Shown one piece after another: positions 1-6,396 of a DNA stretch of 10,493 bases. Under the pieces are notes generated by a model that saw only the letters and a program-made list of their open reading frames with translations, searched no databases and had not been told where the DNA came from. Both the position numbers and the translations under genes were made by a program. Every line of letters begins with the position of its first letter. Position 1 is the first letter of the stretch. The stretch is from Bacteroidales bacterium (GTDB taxonomy: Bacteria > Bacteroidota > Bacteroidia > Bacteroidales > Paludibacteraceae), in contig CAAFXN010000120.1 of the NCBI GenBank assembly GCA_900766775.1, positions 1 to 10,493 on the forward strand, read 5' to 3'.

Positions 1-1022
1 ACTTTCAGGAAGTCGTTCGCAGAACGCAGGTGTTGGCTCCAAGACATCTCGCTCACGTGTACCAGACCTTCTACGCCTGGAGCAACCTCCACGAATGCGC
101 CGTAGTCAGCCATAACCACTACCTTGCCGTGAACCTTGTCGCCCACCTTCAAGTTTGCGTCCAGTGCATCCCATGGGTGCGGAGTCAGTTGCTTCAAACC
201 GAGAGCAATACGCTTCTTCTCCTCGTCGAAGTCAAGGATAACAACATTGATTTTCTGGTCAAGCGCAACCACCTCTTTCGGGTCGGATACGCGTCCCCAG
301 CTCAGGTCGGTGATGTGAATCAAACCATCTACACCGCCCAAGTCGATGAATACACCGTAGGTCGTGATGTTCTTGACCGTACCTTCCAGCACTTGTCCCT
401 TCTCGAGGTGGCTGATGATTTCTTGGCGTTGTGCCTCGAGTTCAGCCTCGATGAGTGCCTTATGCGATACAACGACGTTGCGGAAGTCGGGGTTGAGTTT
501 CACAATTTTGAACTCCATGGTCTTGCCTACGAAGATATCGTAGTCGCGAACGGGCTTCACGTCGATTTGGCTGCCGGGGAGGAATGCCTCCATGCCGAAT
601 ACATCCACAATCATACCGCCTTTGGAGCGCCACTTGATGTAGCCGGTTACAATCTCGTTGTTGTTGAATGCCTCGTTCACGCGCTCCCAGCTACGAGCGG
701 TGCGCGCCTCTTTGTGCGAGAGAACGAGTTGACCTTTTTTGTCCTCTTGGCTCTGGATGAAGACCTCCACTTTGTCGCCCACTTTCAGGTCGGGGTTGTA
801 GCGGAACTCTGCTGCGGGCACGATGCCGTCGCTCTTGTAGCCGACGTTCACCACTACCTCGCGCTTGTTGATTGCCATTACCGTACCTTCCACTACCTCA
901 TTGTCCTTGATGGTGTTGAGGGTGTTGTCGTACTTTTGGGTTTCTACTTCGTTTTTGCTGCCTTGTTGTTCTGCTTCGTAGGCATCCCAGTCGAAGTTCT
1001 GGAGAGAAAGATTTTCTGCCAT
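1..1022 (-). CDS. rpsA: 30S ribosomal protein S1, N-terminal 340 residues (C-terminus beyond the window)
   Basis: Reading down from the ATG at 1022 gives 340 residues with no stop. They start MAENLSLQNFDWDAYEAEQQ and then form a chain of S1 (OB-fold) RNA-binding domains at about residues 40-105, 122-189, 209-277 and 294 to the edge. Typical S1 signatures are visible: VEGTVMAINKREVVVNVGYK, the third-domain GTVKNITTYGVFIDLGGVDG with LIHITDLSWGR, and the fourth-domain YGAFVEVAPGVEGLVHVSEM. S1 binds mRNA on the 30S subunit and supports initiation on leaders with weak or no Shine-Dalgarno, which suits a phylum that hardly uses that signal. Family members in this phylum are near 600 residues, so roughly 40 percent is missing past position 1; this is a window cut, not a broken gene. 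The acidic, glutamine-rich first 40 residues are common in Bacteroidota S1. It has its own promoter and a leader of about 200 bases. The identification is very secure. Confidence 0.97.
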   Translation of the reverse strand, partial: MAENLSLQNFDWDAYEAEQQGSKNEVETQKYDNTLNTIKDNEVVEGTVMAINKREVVVNVGYKSDGIVPAAEFRYNPDLKVGDKVEVFIQSQEDKKGQLVLSHKEARTARSWERVNEAFNNNEIVTGYIKWRSKGGMIVDVFGMEAFLPGSQIDVKPVRDYDIFVGKTMEFKIVKLNPDFRNVVVSHKALIEAELEAQRQEIISHLEKGQVLEGTVKNITTYGVFIDLGGVDGLIHITDLSWGRVSDPKEVVALDQKINVVILDFDEEKKRIALGLKQLTPHPWDALDANLKVGDKVHGKVVVMADYGAFVEVAPGVEGLVHVSEMSWSQHLRSANDFLK

Positions 1023-1101
1023 GATGGTAGAGATGGGTTTAATTAAGAATTGGAGACTGCTGTTTCCGAAAAAGAGACGCTCGAATGAAAAGTCCGAAAT
1101 G

Positions 1102-1117
1102 CTTTGTATAGACAAAG
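1102..1117 (-). promoter_or_regulatory. Short hairpin or operator-like palindrome in the rpsA leader
   Basis: CTTTGT (1102-1107), four bases, then ACAAAG (1112-1117) form a perfect 6-bp inverted repeat about 80 bases upstream of the rpsA start. It overlaps a TACCTTTG box (minus strand, 1120-1113). It could be an RNA hairpin in the leader or a protein-binding palindrome. Nothing in the sequence decides between these. Confidence 0.4.
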
Positions 1118-1125
1118 GTAATTCA

Positions 1126-1169
1126 GTCTTTTAGCGTAGCGGTCTTTTGTCTTTCAGCGTAGCGGTCTT
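1126..1169. repeat. 23-bp-period direct repeat in the rpsA leader
   Basis: The 21-base blocks at 1126-1146 and 1149-1169 share 20 of 21 bases; the common core is AGCGTAGCGGTCTT. Both lie between the rpsA promoter and start codon, so in the mRNA they read as two copies of an AAGACCGCTACGCT motif. They are followed on the gene side by a perfect 6-bp inverted repeat (CTTTGT / ACAAAG, 1102-1107 and 1112-1117, 4-base loop). A role as an S1 or other RNA-binding site is only a guess. Confidence 0.75.
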
Positions 1170-1233
1170 GAGTCCTTAATTAGTTTTTAAGTGGTTAAAC
1201 AATATAGTTATCTGCTTTTCTCGAAAAAGCGTG

Positions 1234-1265
1234 CAAAGTTACAACTTTTTTCTGAAACGACCAAA
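1234..1265 (-). promoter_or_regulatory. Bacteroidota-type promoter for rpsA
   Basis: On the minus strand TTTG (1265-1262) is followed by exactly 20 bases and then TAACTTTG (1241-1234), a full match to the Bacteroidota housekeeping consensus TTTG-N19/20-TAnnTTTG. Transcription should start near 1226-1229, giving an rpsA leader of about 200 bases. A second TAnnTTTG (TACCTTTG, 1120-1113) lies closer to the gene but has no TTTG at the proper distance, so I do not call it a promoter. Confidence 0.8.
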
Positions 1266-1356
1266 TTTCCGGCTCATTTTTTCCAATTTTTGCACATTCT
1301 ACTCCCCAAAAACCTTTTATCACCCCCTAACAAATCCCCCAAATATTATACGAGAG

Positions 1357-1378
1357 ACTTACGAAACACTTACGAAAC
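1357..1378. repeat. Two exact 11-bp tandem units
   Basis: ACTTACGAAAC occurs twice back to back (1357-1367 and 1368-1378), just past the yggS stop codon. The rest of the yggS-rpsA gap (1266-1398) is AT-rich and shows no clear hairpin terminator. The 11-bp period is the same as in the much longer array at 8222-8333, although the unit sequence differs. Confidence 0.7.
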
Positions 1379-1398
1379 ATTAACTACATTTTTGCCAC

Positions 1399-2049
1399 TC
1401 AATACCCTCTTTCCCCAAATATCGTTGACCCAATCCGCACCATGTTCGTGCCGCAGGCGATGGCTATCTCGTAATCCTCCGACATGCCCATGCTCAGCGT
1501 GTCCCAGTCCGCGGCTACCTTATTTCCCTCGAATATCTCCGCCAACTGCCGGAAACACCGCCGTATCTCCGCCTCGTCATCCGTGTTGGTCGCCATACCC
1601 ATGATGCCGCGAAAACGCACATGCGGGTACTGTTCGCGCAGGTCTATTTGCATCAGGGGTGCTATCTCCGAGGGCAGAAAGCCGCTCTTGCTCTCCTCCT
1701 GCGCCACGTGCACCTCCAGCAGCACATCCATCGTCCTGTCTATCCGCGCGCACTCTTTCTCTATCGTCTCCAAGAGCCGCACGCTGTCCACGCTCTGTAT
1801 CAGGTGCACAAACGGCACGATAGCACGCACTTTGTTGGTCTGCAGATGCCCGATGAAATGCCAACGGATATCTGTCGGGAGTGCCGCTTGTTTCTGCAGC
1901 AACTCCTGCACGCGACTCTCTGCAAAGTCGCGCTCCCCCGCTTGGTATGCCTCCTGTATCGCCTCCACAGGGTGATACTTCGACACGCACACCAATCGCA
2001 CCACGGGCGCCAATCCCGCCCGTATAGCACCAATCCGCTCTCGAATCAT
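1399..2049 (-). CDS. yggS: YggS/PLPBP-family pyridoxal phosphate homeostasis protein
   Basis: This is a 216-residue protein with the full signature of the YggS (PROSC/PLPBP) family, a single-domain alanine-racemase-like TIM barrel that binds PLP and helps maintain vitamin B6 and amino/keto-acid balance without a known catalytic turnover. The PLP lysine is K24 in VCVSKYHP. WHFIGHLQTNK lies in the middle, SVDS follows, and the C-terminal phosphate-binding part reads SMGMSEDYEIAIACGTNMVR then IGSTIFGER. The usual FGENYVQE motif is FAESRVQE here, a mild deviation. Length is slightly under the E. coli protein because the N-terminus is short; the ATG at 2049 is the first start after non-coding repeats and gives an intact fold. 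The protein should be cytosolic. It follows the DUF4494 gene on the same strand across a 192-base gap filled by an inverted-repeat element. Confidence 0.95.
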   Translation of the reverse strand: MIRERIGAIRAGLAPVVRLVCVSKYHPVEAIQEAYQAGERDFAESRVQELLQKQAALPTDIRWHFIGHLQTNKVRAIVPFVHLIQSVDSVRLLETIEKECARIDRTMDVLLEVHVAQEESKSGFLPSEIAPLMQIDLREQYPHVRFRGIMGMATNTDDEAEIRRCFRQLAEIFEGNKVAADWDTLSMGMSEDYEIAIACGTNMVRIGSTIFGERGY

Positions 2050-2053
2050 AAGT

Positions 2054-2088
2054 AGGATGAAAGATAAAGGATAAAAGATGAAAGACGA
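2054..2088. repeat. Degenerate heptamer array upstream of yggS
   Basis: Five consecutive 7-base units (aggatga, aagataa, aggataa, aagatga, aagacga) run from 2054 to 2088, directly before the yggS start. The same heptamer family (reverse complement tcctttа-like units such as tccttta, tctttta) recurs at 2211-2245, 2767-2794 and 2811-2838. No codon structure is kept and nothing suggests coding. Confidence 0.7.
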
Positions 2089-2100
2089 AATAGTTCAGTT

Positions 2101-2240
2101 GATGAAGGATGCAGGACACAGAATTAAAGACTAAATAGTTTTGACTTCCAGGAGGTGCGGTCTCCAGGCCGCACCCATTGCTACAAAAACTCAAAGGCGA
2201 AGGTAATAAGTCTTTTATCCTTTATCTTGCATCCTTTATC
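2101..2240. repeat. Long imperfect inverted-repeat element between yggS and the DUF4494 gene
   Basis: The 37-base arm at 2101-2137 matches the reverse complement of 2204-2240 at 29 of 37 positions, with a spacer of about 66 bases. The spacer holds a second, perfect stem: GGTGCGG (2154-2160), an 8-base loop, CCGCACC (2169-2175). The transcript, or single-stranded DNA, could fold as a long stem with a GC-rich hairpin at its tip. The arms are built of the same heptamers as at 2054-2088. The block 2107-2145 recurs at 2700-2738 with 37 of 39 bases identical, so this is a family of elements rather than a chance structure. Confidence 0.75.
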
Positions 2241-2241
2241 A

Positions 2242-2661
2242 TTAACCATTCACTGCCCGAATCACCTCCACTATCGGCGACTTGGTGATAGACACCACCT
2301 CGCAGTCAAGCGACTCAAGGTACTTCTGCAAGTTGTTGAGTGCCGACTTCACGTCGTTGCCGTGTACCAAGATAGACACGGCTTTGCGTTTCTCCTTGCC
2401 GTCGTCCTCCACGGTAATCATCTCCACGCGGGCTTTGTACCACATATCCGCGTCGGCAGCCTCCACCATGTCATATAGTTGCACTTTCTTGCAACTCGGC
2501 ACCTCGCAGTCGCCGAAGATAAGCGGCTTTATCTCCTCCATCAGGCGTTGCTCTACGTCCGCAGGCGTAAAGCCCTCCACCAGATAGGTCTCTTTCACAT
2601 TACTCGGATTGTCCTCGCCGGTCTGGCGCTGGTAATTCACTTTAATCTCGTAGAATAGCAT
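2242..2661 (-). CDS. DUF4494 domain-containing protein
   Basis: This is a 139-residue, probably cytosolic protein with no signal peptide or membrane segment. It opens MLFYEIKVNYQRQTGEDNPS and continues with KETYLVEGFTPADVEQRLMEE, a pattern I recognise as the DUF4494 family, found mainly in Bacteroidota and some of their phages. Function is unknown. Further features are KPLIFGDCEVPSCKKVQLYD, which has two cysteines seven residues apart-scale but no metal-site pattern, and a C-terminal half (residues about 70-135) of alternating strands and helices ending KSPIVEVIRAVNG. The ATG at 2661 fits the family N-terminus. The gene sits alone between two related inverted-repeat elements, upstream of yggS; I cannot tell whether that reflects shared function. 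Family assignment is from memory of the conserved start and length. Confidence 0.82.
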   Translation of the reverse strand: MLFYEIKVNYQRQTGEDNPSNVKETYLVEGFTPADVEQRLMEEIKPLIFGDCEVPSCKKVQLYDMVEAADADMWYKARVEMITVEDDGKEKRKAVSILVHGNDVKSALNNLQKYLESLDCEVVSITKSPIVEVIRAVNG

Positions 2662-2691
2662 ATTGTTGTGTTGTTATGATTAGTCTTTATT

Positions 2692-2790
2692 TGGATAAAG
2701 GATGCAGGACACAGGATTAAAGACTAAATAGTTTCGACTCTGAAATTCATAGACGAAGGTAATAATTCTTTTATCCGTCATCCTTTATCC
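2692..2790. repeat. Second copy of the heptamer-based inverted-repeat element, upstream of the DUF4494 gene
   Basis: The block at 2700-2738 is 37/39 identical to 2107-2145. Its partner arm is 2761-2790: the reverse complement of that segment begins GGATAAAGGATG like the left arm (from 2693), then lacks exactly one heptamer (caggaca) before the match resumes, more weakly. The structure is therefore the same as in the element at 2101-2240, but it lacks the GC-rich inner hairpin and has a one-unit length change. Confidence 0.65.
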
Positions 2791-2834
2791 TCATAGACGA
2801 AGGTAATACGTCTTTGATCCTTCATCCTTTCTCT
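2747..2834. repeat. 44-bp tandem duplication between the DUF4494 and phosphatase-fold genes
   Basis: Positions 2747-2790 and 2791-2834 are consecutive copies, both starting TCATAGACGAAGGTAATA and ending in pyrimidine heptamers. A third, more distant relative of the same core (CGAAGGTAATA then TTTTATCC-like heptamers) is at 2198-2239. On the minus strand each copy carries TACCTTCG, one base from the promoter box TAnnTTTG, but without a TTTG at the right distance, so I do not call it a promoter. Confidence 0.7.
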
Positions 2835-2840
2835 TTTGTC

Positions 2841-4310
2841 CTATAGTTCCACCAGCCCCGCTACCTCCGTGGCGTCCAGCCGCCCTTTCGGCATCTGCCT
2901 CAGGCTCGGCGACCACAGCAGTAGAGGCACCTCGGGGCTCGAATCGATGATATAGTCCGTAGCCGTCTGCTCGTCGGTCATCAGTCGCCACCCGGGTTGC
3001 AGCGTGAAGAACACATCCCCCACGGCGCGTTTGTTCAGCGAGGGCGCATACTGCGGGTGCAGCAATGCCTCTTGCTGCGGGAATGCCACCTGCACGCCCT
3101 CAAAATCCATCATGAAGTTCGCCACTTGCCCTTGTATGGTCTCCAGCGACAGCCGCTTCTGCTCTATCAGCGTGCGGTTCAGGTAGATGCTGTGTCCGCA
3201 ACTGCCATCCACCCAGCGCTCGTGCCCGTACAGCGCCATCAGGTAGGTGGAGGTCAAGGCAGCCGCCTTATCCACGTTAAACCGTTGCACCGGCAGGTTC
3301 GCCTTCGCCATCGTCTCTTCATCCGTCCCCAGCACAGGGCGACCCACCAGCAGTATCTCGTAGTTCGTATGCCCGATGCGTTTGTCCAACTGCTCCATCA
3401 GGTAGCCCAAGTCTTGGTTCAGCCACAGGTACATATCCTCCTGCTCGGCGGTCTGTATATGGTCGGAGGTCGCCTTCGGCGTGCGCGTGGTCAGTTCCAA
3501 CAGCAGCAGGTCGGGCGTGTTGTCCATCCCCATCTTTTCCGACTGCTGCAGCGCCAGCCCCAACTCTATCACCAGCGTGTTCGCCGCGGGGCACTGACGC
3601 AGCACAATGCTCGACAGATAGGAAAAGCCCTTCTTCCGCTCCGTGTCGGTCGGGTGCATGTACATCGCCGTCTCCATCCGCGGTGTCCATACTCGCGCCG
3701 CCAACTCCGCAAAACGCCCGTTCATGTTCTGCGCGTCCGCCGCCGAGGGCAACCCCTCGGGATAGAACGATGTGGTAACCCACCGCTGTTGGTCGGGGTC
3801 TATCCAGCAGCAGGCGTTGGCAGCATGCCCCGCCAGCAGAATAGTCGTCTCGGGCTGAATACCCACGGCGTAAATCAATGCCTGCTCCCCGTGAGCCAGC
3901 CGCAGGCGGTCGGTCAGGGTGGGGGAGAGCAACGCCCGCGGCGACAGGTGCAGCGTGGTGCCTATCCCCTCCGCCTGACTGTCTTCCAGCAACCCATGCA
4001 ACTGCCTATCGGCGCGGGAGAAATACCTATCCATCGCATACCCGTGCTCCGAGGGCGTGGTGCCCGTCAGGAGGGTCGCCGTCGTCTCGTTGCCGCCATA
4101 GACGAGGTGCGGAAAGCCGACACTCGTCTGATAAGCCTCCTCTGCCATCACGCGCATGCCGCCTTTGCTCCAATAGGGGCGCAGCAGCCGCAGGTCATCC
4201 GTGCTCATGCCGTCCACCACCGCCACCACGGTCAAACGCGGAGCGGAAACAACAGGCAGAGCACAAAGCAGAAAAAGAACTATCGAAAGAAATAAATTAG
4301 TCTTGCGCAT
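2841..4310 (-). CDS. Secreted alkaline-phosphatase-fold protein (type I phosphodiesterase/PafA-like), probably catalytically degenerate
   Basis: This is a 489-residue protein with a signal peptide (KTNLFLSIVLFLLCALPVVS, cleavage near residue 23), so periplasmic. The fold is that of PafA-like alkaline phosphatases: RLTVVAVVDGM with the first metal Asp at D33, TGTTPSEHGY at residues 82-91, EDMYLWLNQDLGYLMEQLDK in the later core, and GDVFFTLQPGW near the end. The active site looks lost. The nucleophile position ahead of TGTTP reads GGNETTATLL, with no Thr where the usual TxPGHxS motif has it. The usual D-x3-H metal pair is replaced by TTRTPKATSDH, the DHG motif by LVGRPVLG, and the last His before VPLL by SSPEVPLLL. 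It overlaps the upstream Lnb-like gene by 31 bases, implying coupled translation. It may be a pseudoenzyme, for example a binding or scaffold protein. Family is fairly certain; inactivity is inferred from my hand alignment. Confidence 0.82.
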   Translation of the reverse strand: MRKTNLFLSIVLFLLCALPVVSAPRLTVVAVVDGMSTDDLRLLRPYWSKGGMRVMAEEAYQTSVGFPHLVYGGNETTATLLTGTTPSEHGYAMDRYFSRADRQLHGLLEDSQAEGIGTTLHLSPRALLSPTLTDRLRLAHGEQALIYAVGIQPETTILLAGHAANACCWIDPDQQRWVTTSFYPEGLPSAADAQNMNGRFAELAARVWTPRMETAMYMHPTDTERKKGFSYLSSIVLRQCPAANTLVIELGLALQQSEKMGMDNTPDLLLLELTTRTPKATSDHIQTAEQEDMYLWLNQDLGYLMEQLDKRIGHTNYEILLVGRPVLGTDEETMAKANLPVQRFNVDKAAALTSTYLMALYGHERWVDGSCGHSIYLNRTLIEQKRLSLETIQGQVANFMMDFEGVQVAFPQQEALLHPQYAPSLNKRAVGDVFFTLQPGWRLMTDEQTATDYIIDSSPEVPLLLWSPSLRQMPKGRLDATEVAGLVEL

Positions 4311-5263
4311 AGGTGAATAAAGGGTAATAAGAGCAACCGCCAGTTGAATCCCACCAACGGATGAACCGAGAAGAAGGTAAGGAATACGGATATAGCGATT
4401 AGTATCAAGTATATGATTATCAATAGAATATCAATCCAATAAGTCATCTTCCCGCGCCGCCTGTCCCAAATGCTCAGCCCCAAGAGCAGCAGGGCAAACA
4501 AGGCTATCCCCCATCGGCAGTCGGCATACCACGGGGTCTTCGCTTCCTCAAACGGAGCCACCTCTTGCGCTGCCACCAGCGGCATCCCGTCTGCCAGCCG
4601 CGCCTCTGCCATGTACCACATCAACTCCTCCGGCAGAAACAGCCGCTCCTCGTTGCTCATCGGCTTGTCCGCTCGACGCCCGAACACCATCTTGATACCG
4701 AAGTCCACCCAGTTGTGCCTGCCCGTGTAGCGGCTGATAGCCTCGCGGAAAGGCGTGCCTTCGTACCCCTTGTAGGTCGAGATAATCGTGTCCCCCAGCG
4801 CCTGTTTCAGGATATGATAGGGGCGCGTGGCGCAGTTGTCGAACACGAAGTTGTAGAGATAAAATCGGTTCTCCGGCAGGTAGTTGGTCAGCAGGTCATC
4901 AAACACCTGTTGCTTCTGCTCCTGCGTCAGGTTCAGCCGCTGCCAATAGGTCTTGCGCCCGATGGAGCCGTAGAACTCGCGGAAGTAGCGATACGGCTCT
5001 ATGCCCAACTGATAGTAGGTCTCGCCCCGAACGAACTTCAGGTAGAAATCGTCGGCTTGCAGCGAGAATATCCCGTAGTTGAACACCACGTCAATATCCT
5101 GCCTCTCGTCCACCACGCGTATCCCCGTGTGCCCGTATTTCGACCATACTTCCTCGCCCGCCGTGCAGGTCAGCAGATAAACCTCCGCCTCCTCGCTCAG
5201 CGTCTGTGCCTCCGCCCATCCGAAGCACACCACCAATGATAATATAAGGAATAACCGTCTCAA
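4280..5263 (-). CDS. DUF4105 / Lnb-like envelope protein (putative lipoprotein N-acyltransferase), shortened C-terminus
   Basis: This 327-residue protein has a signal peptide (MRRLFLILSLVVCFGWAEAQ), a periplasmic domain of the DUF4105 family and a membrane tail. The domain shows SKYGHTGIRV (H45), VFNYGIFS, RGETYYQLGI and NFVFDNCATRPYHIL (C144). H45 and C144 are the conserved His/Cys pair expected of its cysteine-transferase-like fold. The family is now linked to Lnb, the enzyme that N-acylates lipoproteins in Bacteroides; that role here is inferred. Membrane segments fall at about 251-267, 275-298 and 305-325. Full-length relatives usually have about five and are near 390 residues, so two are missing. 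The stop lies inside the next gene's signal-peptide codons (31-base overlap). The start is TTG at 5263; no ATG precedes it in frame, and this start gives a proper signal peptide. Confidence 0.82.
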   Translation of the reverse strand: MRRLFLILSLVVCFGWAEAQTLSEEAEVYLLTCTAGEEVWSKYGHTGIRVVDERQDIDVVFNYGIFSLQADDFYLKFVRGETYYQLGIEPYRYFREFYGSIGRKTYWQRLNLTQEQKQQVFDDLLTNYLPENRFYLYNFVFDNCATRPYHILKQALGDTIISTYKGYEGTPFREAISRYTGRHNWVDFGIKMVFGRRADKPMSNEERLFLPEELMWYMAEARLADGMPLVAAQEVAPFEEAKTPWYADCRWGIALFALLLLGLSIWDRRRGKMTYWIDILLIIIYLILIAISVFLTFFSVHPLVGFNWRLLLLPFIHLCARLIYFFR

Positions 5264-5340
5264 TGTAGCAATGAATATCTGAATAATTTTGGAAATATCT
5301 GTTGAAATATAAAAGTTATGGTTCGCTTTTGTAACTCAAA

Positions 5341-5416
5341 GTCCCCCTCCCTTTCCGGGGTCCCCGAAAAATCTTTGATTTTTGGGGTGGCTTTAGGGAG
5401 GGTAGGGGTGGGTCCC
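5341..5416. repeat. G/C-rich nested inverted repeat between the PAP2 and Lnb-like genes
   Basis: CCCTCCCT (5345-5352) pairs with AGGGAGGG (5395-5402). Inside it, CCCC plus AAAAATC (5362-5365 and 5367-5373, with G5366 bulged) pairs with GATTTTTGGGG (5377-5387) across a TTT loop. The whole block starts just past the PAP2 stop codon, so it could end that transcript or protect its 3' end. The opening GTCCCCCT also appears at 9289-9296 inside the lipoprotein gene, which suggests a dispersed repeat family. The remaining gap (5264-5340) is AT-rich with no clear promoter. Confidence 0.6.
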
Positions 5417-5420
5417 CTAA

Positions 5421-6035
5421 TTAAAAAATACCGTTCGGCACAAACGTCATCACTATCCCCAGCAGCCACCCGCATACCACCTGCATCGGCGTATGCGCGT
5501 CGAGGTACAGCCGCGCGTACATCAGCACCAGCGCCGCCCCGAGCAGTACGCCTACCAGCCACATCGGCGGCATCATCCCGCCAGCCAAGTAGAACGACAG
5601 TATCCCGCCCGTCAGCCCGCCGAAGCCCGTCAGGTGCGCCGAAATCTTCCATCGTTGGTTCACCAGCGCCACTATCCCCAGTGCCACGGTCGCCCCCACG
5701 GCGGTGATGACGATGTTCGTCGGCACTTTCACCACCGCGTAGAGGAAATATGCCCAAAAGCTGAAGCACACTATCGAATAGAGGTACGGCATCGTGCGTT
5801 CTTTCGCGTCCGCTATCTGAATATCTTTCACGCGCCCTTGCCACATCATGATCAAGATGGTCGTCAGCGGAATGACGCAGGTCAGGAAAGCCGTCCCCAG
5901 CACCATTACCAGCCAATACGTCGTCGGCAGCGGCATGTAGTACTGCCCAAAGGCGATACAGAAAAGAATCATCCCATACACAGGGATGAACAGCGGATAC
6001 AACACCACAGACAATATGTTCGCTAATACCTTCAC
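5421..6035 (-). CDS. PAP2-superfamily integral membrane protein (lipid phosphatase-like)
   Basis: This 204-residue protein is almost entirely hydrophobic, with about six membrane segments. The C-terminal half carries degenerate PAP2 motifs: KISAHLTGFGG (H134) in place of the usual PSGH, and R175-LYLDA-H181-TPMQ185, which matches SRx5Hx3D apart from the final Asp. HTPxQ is common in the Bacteroidota branch of this superfamily, so Q185 is not a local mutation. The ERTMPY segment (residues 79-84) stands where PAP2 enzymes have their first phosphate-binding motif. Relatives dephosphorylate lipid pyrophosphates or phosphatidate at the membrane; the substrate here is unknown. The start is GTG at 6035: the only in-frame codons before it run back to a stop within a few residues, and no ATG is available. 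It is followed 157 bases later by the Lnb-like gene, possibly in one transcript. Confidence 0.78.
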   Translation of the reverse strand: MKVLANILSVVLYPLFIPVYGMILFCIAFGQYYMPLPTTYWLVMVLGTAFLTCVIPLTTILIMMWQGRVKDIQIADAKERTMPYLYSIVCFSFWAYFLYAVVKVPTNIVITAVGATVALGIVALVNQRWKISAHLTGFGGLTGGILSFYLAGGMMPPMWLVGVLLGAALVLMYARLYLDAHTPMQVVCGWLLGIVMTFVPNGIF

Positions 6036-6134
6036 TACTCTTTTACCGACTTACCGTCAGCAGTAGAATCTAACTTGGTTTTTGGCAATATAAAATCAAC
6101 AAATTATGTGAATACAAGTTGCCGTCAAACGAAA

Positions 6135-6216
6135 GCCCCGAAGGGGCGAAATAGATTAGCGTAGGGTGAAACCCTACGTAGACAGTTTCACTCGGTAATG
6201 CAAGCCCTGTAAGGGC
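6135..6216. repeat. Three successive triloop hairpins downstream of rpoN
   Basis: GCCCC-GAA-GGGGC (6135-6147), CGTAGGGT-GAA-ACCCTACG (6160-6178) and GCCCT-GTA-AGGGC (6204-6216) are three perfect stems of 5, 8 and 5 bp, all closing three-base loops of GNA type. They sit in the 400-base gap between rpoN and the PAP2 gene. The composite layout looks like a dispersed extragenic palindrome that I associate with Bacteroidota genomes, but I cannot prove copy number here. It could also end or stabilise the rpoN transcript. Confidence 0.75.
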
Positions 6217-6396
6217 GACATAACTCAATTTTGAACCGCTGGGTCAACATATATATTATTGCCAAAATAATTGAACAATCTTTGAAACTATTTGTTGAAA
6301 TAAAAGTTTTTGTGTCGTTATTGTCTTTATTTTTGAGTGTTTTTGTTTCAGACAAGGCAAACGGAGGTCTTTGTTTTTTATGGGGGACACATAATT
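6217..6396. other. AT-rich gap with no supported gene
   Basis: This stretch is AT-rich and holds no gene I can support. Part of it (TTGAAATAAAAGTT near 6295-6308) resembles a segment before the Lnb-like gene (TTGAAATATAAAAGTT, 5302-5317), so it may be another dispersed repeat. The open frame that runs through it on the minus strand from 6439 is made of this repeat plus the heptamers next to rpoN and does not look like a protein. Confidence 0.5.

Noticed and set aside
30..1046. Long plus-strand open frame over rpsA
   Set aside because: The opposite strand encodes an unmistakable ribosomal protein S1; the plus-strand frame is its antisense shadow with no family resemblance.
1113..1120. Second rpsA promoter at TACCTTTG
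   Set aside because: The box fits, but no TTTG-like element lies 19-20 bases upstream; a tandem repeat occupies that place.
2155..2478. Short frames across the heptamer elements
   Set aside because: They translate the 7-base repeat into runs such as LSFILHPLS, which is what any such array gives; there is no start context or conserved domain.
2997..4295. 432-codon plus-strand open frame over the phosphatase-fold gene
   Set aside because: Its product is rich in Arg, Gln and His with no domain, while the minus strand has a signal peptide and a known fold. It is antisense to a GC-rich gene.
4280..4310. Frameshift joining the Lnb-like and phosphatase-fold genes
   Set aside because: The downstream gene has its own ATG and a complete signal peptide, and the missing membrane helices are not visible in another frame, so two overlapping genes is the simpler reading.
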